Shown: piece after piece, positions 5,232 through 9,865 of the stretch | How the letters are laid out: each line of letters opens with the position of its first letter | How positions within the stretch are numbered: the stretch's first letter is position 1 | Assembly: GCA_945871755.1 (NCBI GenBank) | Contig: CAMBWV010000014.1 | Span: forward strand, 1-9,865 | From: an uncultured Bacteroidales bacterium | Lineage (GTDB): Bacteria; Bacteroidota; Bacteroidia; Bacteroidales; Bacteroidaceae | Direction of reading: 5' to 3' | DNA: 9,865 nt | Notes under the pieces: generated by a model | Seen by the model: the letters and a program-made list of their open reading frames with translations, nothing else | Database searches by the model: none | Told to the model about the DNA's origin: nothing | Made by a program: the position numbers and the translations under genes

Positions 5232-5981
5232 TTACCGATGGTGAGCGCCTTTTTTCTTGAGTAGGATGACCTTCAGTTGTGGGTCGTTGAGGAGGGCGCG
5301 CTTTCAGGGAAGTAGGTGGAAGGTCCATTGGCGGGTGTGGTGGTCCCAGGTGAGGAGGTCGATTTCTGGGCGATGGAGCTGCTCGTGGAGGGTGGCATAC
5401 CAATGGATGGGGAAGGAAAGGGCCGAAACTTGGCCACTGTCGACCACTTTGCGTAATTGGTTAAGAGCGGTGGCGAGTTCGGCGGGAGTCAGTTGGGAGG
5501 GATTGTCGTAGCGAACGTAGTAGGAGGTGTAGTAGCCGCGCTGCTTGAACAGTCTAAGGGCTTCGGCGTTGTTGCTTTCGATGATGAGGCGCGTGCGGTC
5601 TGCTTGGGCGAGGGCAAGCATGCTGTCCAGCCGTTCGATGACGCGCGTCGCGTTGGGGGGAAGGTTCTTGATGTCCAGTCATAGGCGACGGTCGTTGTGT
5701 GCAAGGGCTTGGATATAGCGGTCGGCACAGAGACTGAAGCTGACTGGCTCATCGTGCGTCACATCCAGCACAGCGCCTTCGCGCACCGTGATGTCTATCT
5801 CCGTATTGGGATAGAGGGCCGAAAACTCTTGTCATTTCTCCTGCGAATTGGTACGGTGCAGCCACAGGCGTGCGGGGTACTTGCCTGTTTGTTGCCAAGC
5901 GTAGAGGCAGGGTAGGGGCACGGCAATCAACAGAGCGAGGAGGATGCCCCAGTAAAGGCGGCGTTTATTCCATGTGGGCAT
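5232..5981 (-). pseudogene. Membrane-anchored GDPD-like phosphodiesterase, interrupted by three in-frame TGA codons
   Basis: The frame starts at ATG 5981, overlaps the end of fmt by 17 bases, and stays open to TAA 5232-5234 (249 codons) except for TGA at codons 50 (5832-5834), 101 (5679-5681) and 226 (5304-5306). No frameshift is needed. Residues 10-29 are a membrane anchor. LHRTNS (41-46), the E61-x-D63 pair, THDEP (75-79) and LDIKN (102-106) follow the HR / ExD / HD / K order of glycerophosphodiester phosphodiesterases and FAM151-like proteins, so the metal and catalytic positions are kept. The end, NDPQLKVILLKKKGAHHR, looks like a normal C-terminus. TGA at 50 (K-x-Q) and 101 (RL-x-LDIK) sit where Trp is likely; the residue at 226 is unclear. 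Either a recent pseudogene or a read-through gene; substrate unknown. Confidence 0.7.
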
Positions 5982-6924
5982 CGTCGGTCAGTTTGAAGCC
6001 GCGTAGGAAGTCGGCCGTTGCCATTCGCTTCTTGCCTGCCATTTGGAGGGAGGTGATGCAGAGGAAACCATCGGGCATGGCTACGCAGAGGCGTTGCTCC
6101 TTGTCCACCTGCACAGTGCCGATGGGGAGTTGGTGCGCTGTAAATTGGCGAACGGCTGCATAGACCTTGACTACGTGTCGCTGTTCGCCACAGACGAGTT
6201 CGGTCCAGGCGGCAGGGTAGGGGGCTAGGCCGCGCACGAAGTTGTGGGCCGTCTGCACGGTGTGCTGTGTCCATTGGATGCGGCAGGTTTCCTTGAATAT
6301 TTTCGGCGCATGGCGCAGCGGGTCGCTGGCAGTCGTGTATTCGGCTTGGTCGGTCGGGCTGACCTTGTCGGCCTGAATATCCTCGACCGTGCGGAGTACT
6401 AGTTCGCTGCCCACCAACATCAGGCGGTCGTGGAGGTCGCCCGCATTGTCATCGGGACCAATGGGTACGCGCTCCTGACGGATGATTCGGCCCGTGTCGA
6501 TCTCGTGGTCGAGGAAGAAGGTGGTCACGCCGCTCTCCTGATCGCCGTGGATGATAGCCCAGTTGATGGGCGCGGCACCACGGTATTGGGGGAGTAGCGA
6601 GGCATGGAGGTTGAACGTGCCCAAACGTGGCATGGCCCATACGACTTCGGGCAACATGCGGAAGGCTACGACGATTTGGAGGTCGGCCGACAGAGCGCGC
6701 AGTTCCTCGAGGAAAGCTGGGTCCTTGAGTTTCTCGGGTTGGAGGACGGGGAGGCCTTGGCTGAGGGCATATTGCTTGACGGGCGAAGCCTGCAACTGTG
6801 TGTGATGGCGGCCCACGGCCTTATCGGGCATGGTGACGACACCCACCACGTTGTAGCCGCCTTCGACCAAACGGCGAAGCGGTTCAACGGCAAAATCGGG
6901 GGTGCCCATATAGACGATTCTCAT
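5965..6924 (-). CDS. fmt: Methionyl-tRNA formyltransferase
   Basis: A complete 319-residue enzyme that transfers a formyl group from 10-formyltetrahydrofolate to Met-tRNA(fMet), needed for normal translation initiation. It opens with MRIVYMGTPDFAV, the usual start of the family. N105 and H107 in FNLHAS, SLLPQYRGAAPINWA (109-123) and D143 in HEIDTG are the catalytic and folate-binding signature. Residues about 205-319 form the C-terminal tRNA-binding domain. Its length fits the family (310-320). It starts 21 bases after the clcA stop and overlaps the start of the GDPD-like gene, so it is clearly in the same transcription unit. The stop is TAA. Confidence 0.97.
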   Translation of the reverse strand: MRIVYMGTPDFAVEPLRRLVEGGYNVVGVVTMPDKAVGRHHTQLQASPVKQYALSQGLPVLQPEKLKDPAFLEELRALSADLQIVVAFRMLPEVVWAMPRLGTFNLHASLLPQYRGAAPINWAIIHGDQESGVTTFFLDHEIDTGRIIRQERVPIGPDDNAGDLHDRLMLVGSELVLRTVEDIQADKVSPTDQAEYTTASDPLRHAPKIFKETCRIQWTQHTVQTAHNFVRGLAPYPAAWTELVCGEQRHVVKVYAAVRQFTAHQLPIGTVQVDKEQRLCVAMPDGFLCITSLQMAGKKRMATADFLRGFKLTDDAHME

Positions 6925-6945
6925 AGTTATATTATTGTATATTGG

Positions 6946-8724
6946 TTATTCTTCGGAGAAGTCCTTCATAATCTTACGATAGGATGCCAGCAGACGGCTG
7001 CGCTGGATGAATCCCACGAAATGGCCTTCGGTATCGGTGACAGGCAGGGTGCCAGCTCCCGAATGCTCGAAAGCATCCATCACATCGGGCATGGACATGT
7101 CGGTGCGGAGGATATGGGTGGGCTGCGACATGAGTTCGCCTACTTTGTACGTGCGATAGAGTTCGCTGCGGAAGATAATGAGGCGAATATCGTTGACATT
7201 GACAACGCCGAGCAGGGACTTGTCGGGCGCACAGACGGCAAAGTGGATGCTCTTGCTCTGTGCAATGACGTGAACGGCTTGGCCCAGATATTGGTCGGTT
7301 TGGAGGGTGGGGCGTTCTTTGTCAATGACTGCGTCCATCGACATTAGCGTGAGCACGGCGCGGTCTTTGTGGTGCGTGATGAGTTCGCCCTTACGCGCCA
7401 AGCGCATGGAGTAAATGCTGTGGGGCTCGAAAGCGTGGATGGTCAGATAACTACAAACCGATACTATCATCAAAGGGATGAAGAGTTGGTAGCCACCCGT
7501 CAGCTCGGCAATGAGGAAGACGCCCGTCAGCGGCGCATGGAAGACGCCACTCATGACGCCAGCCATACCTAGCAGGGCATAGTTCGTCTCAGGAACGGCA
7601 ATGCCTGCCAGCCCATACATATTCCAAATGCGCGAGAAGAGGAAACCGCCAATACAGCCAAGGAAAAGGCTCGGTGCGAACGTACCACCGCAACCGCCTC
7701 CACCATTCGTGGCCGTTGTGGCGAACACCTTGAACAGAATAATCAGGCCGAGATAGCCCAGCAGCAGGTTGGAATGACCATAGAAGAGCGAGTTGTTCAT
7801 CACCTCTTCGGCATTGCCCGCCTCGGAGGAGTTCAGGAGGATATTGATGGTGTTGTAGCCTTCGCCATAAAGCGGCGGGAAGAAATAGATGAGTGCGGCG
7901 AGCACCGTTCCGCCCAGTAACAACCGCGACCACAGACCGCCGAGGCGCGTGAATACCTGTTCGAAAGCGTTCATGGCGCGTGTGAAATAGAGGGAAATCA
8001 ATCCGCAGAAGATTCCCAGTAAAACGGCTGTCGGCACGCGCTCCACGGAGAAGGGCTCGGCCAATTCAAACTGGAACATGGCTCCGCTGCCCGTCCAAGC
8101 ATAAGTGATACACGTGGCCGTCAGGCAGCTGATGAGTAAAGGCAAGAGCGAGGCCATCGTGAGGTCAATCATCAGAACTTCTAGGGTAAAGACAAGACCA
8201 GCAATCGGAGCCTTGAAGATGCCGGCCACAGCGCCCGAAGCACCGCAGCCAATGAGGAGCATGAGCGTCTTGTGGTCACGATGAAAGATGCGGCCAAGGT
8301 TGCTGCCGATGGCAGAGCCCGTCAGCACAATCGGCGATTCGGCTCCGACGGAACCACCAAAACCAATGGTTACGGCCGAGGCGATGAGGCTGGACCATGT
8401 GTTGTGACGAAGGATAAGGCCCTGCTTGCGCGAGATGGCATAGAGAATCTTCGTCACACCATGGCCGATGTTGTCGCGCACAATGTATTTGATAAACAGG
8501 GCCGTCAGCAGAATACCGACAACGGGATAAACGAGGAAGAGCCAGTTGGCTTGCGTAGCGTCAAACTGTGAGGTCAGCAGGTGCTCTATCTCGTGAATCA
8601 AGGTTTTGAGCAGTTGCGCGGCAAAGGCTGTGAACACGCCGACAAGCAAACTAAGCAACAGCAGATACTGTCCCTTCGTCAGGTGCTGGACGACCCATGT
8701 GGCTAGACGCTCAATGGGATTCAT
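6946..8724 (-). CDS. ClC-family chloride channel/transporter with two CBS domains
   Basis: A 592-residue inner-membrane protein of the ClC family. GGSVGAESP (123-131) holds the gating glutamate E129. GGTFAPSLF (346-354) is the third anion-binding motif, and Y438 in SIYSMRLAR matches the central gate tyrosine. KAPIAGLVFTLEV (171-183) covers the inner glutamate region: E182 is present, but the next position, equivalent to the proton glutamate E203 of E. coli ClcA, appears to be V183. Residues about 455-520 and 528-585 are two CBS domains, which bind adenine nucleotides in relatives. The ATG at 8724 is the only start after an upstream in-frame TGA. It lies between the threonylcarbamoyl-AMP synthase gene (126-base gap) and fmt (21-base gap). 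It may be a channel rather than an H+/Cl- exchanger; that is inference from alignment by eye. Confidence 0.95.
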   Translation of the reverse strand: MNPIERLATWVVQHLTKGQYLLLLSLLVGVFTAFAAQLLKTLIHEIEHLLTSQFDATQANWLFLVYPVVGILLTALFIKYIVRDNIGHGVTKILYAISRKQGLILRHNTWSSLIASAVTIGFGGSVGAESPIVLTGSAIGSNLGRIFHRDHKTLMLLIGCGASGAVAGIFKAPIAGLVFTLEVLMIDLTMASLLPLLISCLTATCITYAWTGSGAMFQFELAEPFSVERVPTAVLLGIFCGLISLYFTRAMNAFEQVFTRLGGLWSRLLLGGTVLAALIYFFPPLYGEGYNTINILLNSSEAGNAEEVMNNSLFYGHSNLLLGYLGLIILFKVFATTATNGGGGCGGTFAPSLFLGCIGGFLFSRIWNMYGLAGIAVPETNYALLGMAGVMSGVFHAPLTGVFLIAELTGGYQLFIPLMIVSVCSYLTIHAFEPHSIYSMRLARKGELITHHKDRAVLTLMSMDAVIDKERPTLQTDQYLGQAVHVIAQSKSIHFAVCAPDKSLLGVVNVNDIRLIIFRSELYRTYKVGELMSQPTHILRTDMSMPDVMDAFEHSGAGTLPVTDTEGHFVGFIQRSRLLASYRKIMKDFSEE

Positions 8725-8850
8725 GCGGTAGAAGATTAGACAGTCTGGGCTTCTTGCCGTTGAGAAAACTAGGGCTCAAAGGCTTTCTGCGCTATGAGAA
8801 AATCTGGGAGCAAGGGCTATTTGCCCGTTGAAACGAGGCCTCGGGGAAAT
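8725..8850 (-). repeat. Leader of the ClC gene with degenerate direct repeats
   Basis: This 126-base gap inside the operon carries imperfect repeats. On the plus strand GGGCTTCTTGCCGTTGA (8747-8763) resembles GGGCTATTTGCCCGTTGA (8814-8831), and TGAGAAAA occurs at 8761-8768 and 8795-8802. No T-rich terminator or TAnnTTTG promoter is visible, so transcription may continue from the upstream gene into the ClC gene. Confidence 0.35.
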
Positions 8851-9549
8851 TTATTTGCGGATAATCTGAATCTGTCCGCCAACACCAAGTTTGATAATAC
8901 TGGAAGCAGGCGGATTCTCGCGCTCCTCGCGACGCGATGTACAAACGTAGTCCACCTGCTGGATGATTTCGGGAGAAATATCGGCGAAACATTGGGGCGC
9001 GGCTTCGCCACTGATATTGGCAGAAGTGGAAACGATAGGACGCTTCATCCGCAAGCAGAGTTCGTGGCTGAAAGGTTCGTTCGTCACGCGCAGAGCCGCA
9101 CTGCCATCTTCGGCCATAAGGTTCGGGGCCAAAAACTGTGCGCCATCGTAAATAATCGTCAGTGGACGGGTGGCCAGCTCAATGAGGTCCCAAGCCACAT
9201 CGGGCATTTCCCGCACGCAACCTTGAACCTTGGCGGGCGAATCTACCAGGGAAATCAACGCTTTGGCATCTTCGCGCCGTTTGATGGCAAAGACGCGCGC
9301 CACAGCCTCGGCATTTGTGGCATCACAACCGATTCCCCATATCGTATCCGTAGGGTAGAGGATAATACCTCCGCGCTGCATCACCTCCAAGGCTTGACGT
9401 ATGTCCTCGCGCCAAGCCTGCGGCAGCTGACCGAACTGCTTGCGCTGCGGCGTGTTGTCAATAAATTCAGCTTCTTCGGAAACTTTTTTGCCCGTGCGTT
9501 GGGATTTGCCGCTTGGATATTGCTTGTTTTTCTGCTTGTTCATAACCAT
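8851..9549 (-). CDS. tsaC: Threonylcarbamoyl-AMP synthase (Sua5/YrdC/YciO family) with N-terminal extension
   Basis: A 232-residue protein of the YrdC fold, which makes threonylcarbamoyl-AMP from threonine, bicarbonate and ATP, the first step of tRNA t6A37 synthesis. ILYPTDTIWGIGCDATN (63-79), KRRED with K90/R91, RPLTIIYD (128-135), ALRV (152-155) and STSANISG (174-181) are the family signature. The Sua5 C-terminal domain is missing, as in TsaC. A YciO-type paralogue of unknown role is possible, hence the symbol is tentative. The first 45 residues are lysine-rich, low in complexity and not part of the fold. No ATG or GTG lies between Met3 and Met57, and Met57 is inside the first conserved helix, so the start must be Met1 (9549) or Met3 (9543). 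First gene of the minus-strand operon. Confidence 0.9.
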   Translation of the reverse strand: MVMNKQKNKQYPSGKSQRTGKKVSEEAEFIDNTPQRKQFGQLPQAWREDIRQALEVMQRGGIILYPTDTIWGIGCDATNAEAVARVFAIKRREDAKALISLVDSPAKVQGCVREMPDVAWDLIELATRPLTIIYDGAQFLAPNLMAEDGSAALRVTNEPFSHELCLRMKRPIVSTSANISGEAAPQCFADISPEIIQQVDYVCTSRREERENPPASSIIKLGVGGQIQIIRK

Positions 9550-9556
9550 AGTGTGG

Positions 9557-9588
9557 CAAAAATACTATTATTTTTCTTGATAAACAAG
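9557..9588 (-). promoter_or_regulatory. Promoter of the threonylcarbamoyl-AMP synthase - ClC - fmt operon
   Basis: On the minus strand CTTG (9588-9585) is followed after 20 bases by TATTTTTG (9564-9557), matching the TAnnTTTG -7 box and the TTG core of the -33 box. The predicted start, 5-8 bases past the box, falls at about 9549-9552, at or next to the first ATG of the gene. Confidence 0.65.
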
Positions 9589-9753
9589 CCAGAGCGCCGT
9601 GCGCGTGCTCCATACCACATAAAATATCCTCCAAAACACCATAAATGTAAAGCCGCTTTGGTATTTCTGTGACTGGAACGAGTATGCCATGGGCTGCAAC
9701 TGCTTTACCAATTCCTTACGAGCAACACGCGAAAGGCTATCTAGATAATACCA

Positions 9754-9792
9754 TAAAAATAAGGGGCAGCGAGAATATCGCCACCCCTTATT
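9754..9792 (-). terminator. Intrinsic terminator after the right-edge gene
   Basis: AATAAGGGG (9758-9766) and CCCCTTATT (9784-9792) are perfect complements, with a second inner stem GCGA / TCGC (9769-9772 with 9778-9781). On the minus strand the stem ends in a T-rich run (9755-9760). It starts 22 bases after the TAA of the right-edge gene. Confidence 0.8.
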
Positions 9793-9814
9793 ATATAAGG
9801 AATAAAATCCAAGA

Positions 9815-9865
9815 TTAGTTGGCAATCGTAGGACGAGCGTGGAAGTCGTCGCCGTAGTTGGAGAT
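9815..9865 (-). CDS. C-terminal 16 residues of an unidentified gene (cut by window edge)
   Basis: The minus frame from the edge reads ISNYGDDFHARPTIAN and ends in TAA (9815-9817). The codons are GC-rich and Bacteroidetes-like, and a strong terminator follows 22 bases later, which together support a true gene end. The other two minus frames run on through that terminator. Sixteen residues are too few to name the family and I do not recognise the tail. Confidence 0.55.
   Translation of the reverse strand: MSNYGDDFHARPTIAN

Larger units (their letters stand above)
9550..9814. other. Intergenic region between the operon and the gene at the right edge
   Basis: These 265 bases carry the operon promoter at 9557-9588 and the terminator of the next gene at 9754-9792. 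Between 9589 and 9753 I see no gene or family motif. An 85-codon minus frame at 9568-9825 runs through both the terminator and the promoter, so it is not believable. Confidence 0.6.

Noticed and set aside
5077..5403. 108-codon minus-strand frame overlapping the GDPD-like gene end
   Set aside because: Its first half is the shifted frame of the GDPD-like gene and its second half is the inverted-repeat region; only a 29-codon tail is free, with no support.
4749..5834. Genome-wide recoding of TGA to Trp
   Set aside because: hemW ends with TGA at its natural length, all other genes use TGG for Trp, and fmt, the ClC gene and the threonylcarbamoyl-AMP synthase gene have no internal TGA.
6604..7347. 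247-codon plus-strand frame across the fmt start and ClC end
   Set aside because: It is antisense to two firmly identified genes and is explained by their codon bias.
8794..9672. 292-codon plus-strand frame opposite the threonylcarbamoyl-AMP synthase gene
   Set aside because: Long only because it mirrors a GC-rich gene; it also runs through the operon promoter and has no motifs.
9568..9825. 85-codon minus-strand frame near the right edge
   Set aside because: It begins at TTG inside another gene's end, crosses a strong terminator and then the next promoter.
1..9865. CRISPR array
   Set aside because: No regularly spaced direct repeats were seen; the repeats present are isolated palindromes.

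Overview
The window looks like a Bacteroidales chromosome, most likely Prevotella-like. Four things point there: a eukaryote-type glycogen branching enzyme, a DUF6057-like membrane protein, two promoters of the Bacteroidota TTTG / TAnnTTTG type, and the minus-strand order threonylcarbamoyl-AMP synthase, ClC channel, fmt. Species cannot be fixed from the sequence alone.

Layout. Bases 1-3061 (plus strand) hold the 3' end of glgB, a DUF6057-like membrane protein closed by a clear intrinsic terminator, and hemW. Bases 3064-4778 (minus strand) are a remnant of a Mu-like prophage. It has a nearly complete gpG-type virion morphogenesis gene and the 3' part of a MuF (gpF) head protein. The MuF C-terminus is an AT-rich domain carrying a PD-(D/E)XK nuclease signature, the arrangement of a MuF polymorphic toxin. 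No immunity gene is visible. The 233-base gap between the two phage genes instead carries a convincing plus-strand promoter followed about 85 bases later by a UUCG-loop terminator, so it may encode a small RNA. Bases 4779-5231 are a gene-free island of terminators and long perfect inverted repeats.

Bases 5232-9549 (minus strand) are a probable housekeeping operon transcribed right to left: threonylcarbamoyl-AMP synthase (tRNA t6A synthesis), a ClC channel or transporter with CBS domains, fmt (formylation of initiator tRNA), and a membrane-anchored GDPD-like phosphodiesterase. The last gene is open for 249 codons except for three in-frame TGA codons. At least two of these, and a fourth TGA in the MuF remnant, fall where tryptophan is expected. 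The operon has a good promoter so close to the first ATG that its mRNA may be leaderless. At the right edge a terminator follows the last 16 codons of another minus-strand gene that I cannot identify.

The most interesting parts are the orphan MuF toxin remnant, the small transcript unit beside it, the cluster of TGA codons at Trp positions, and the hairpin island.
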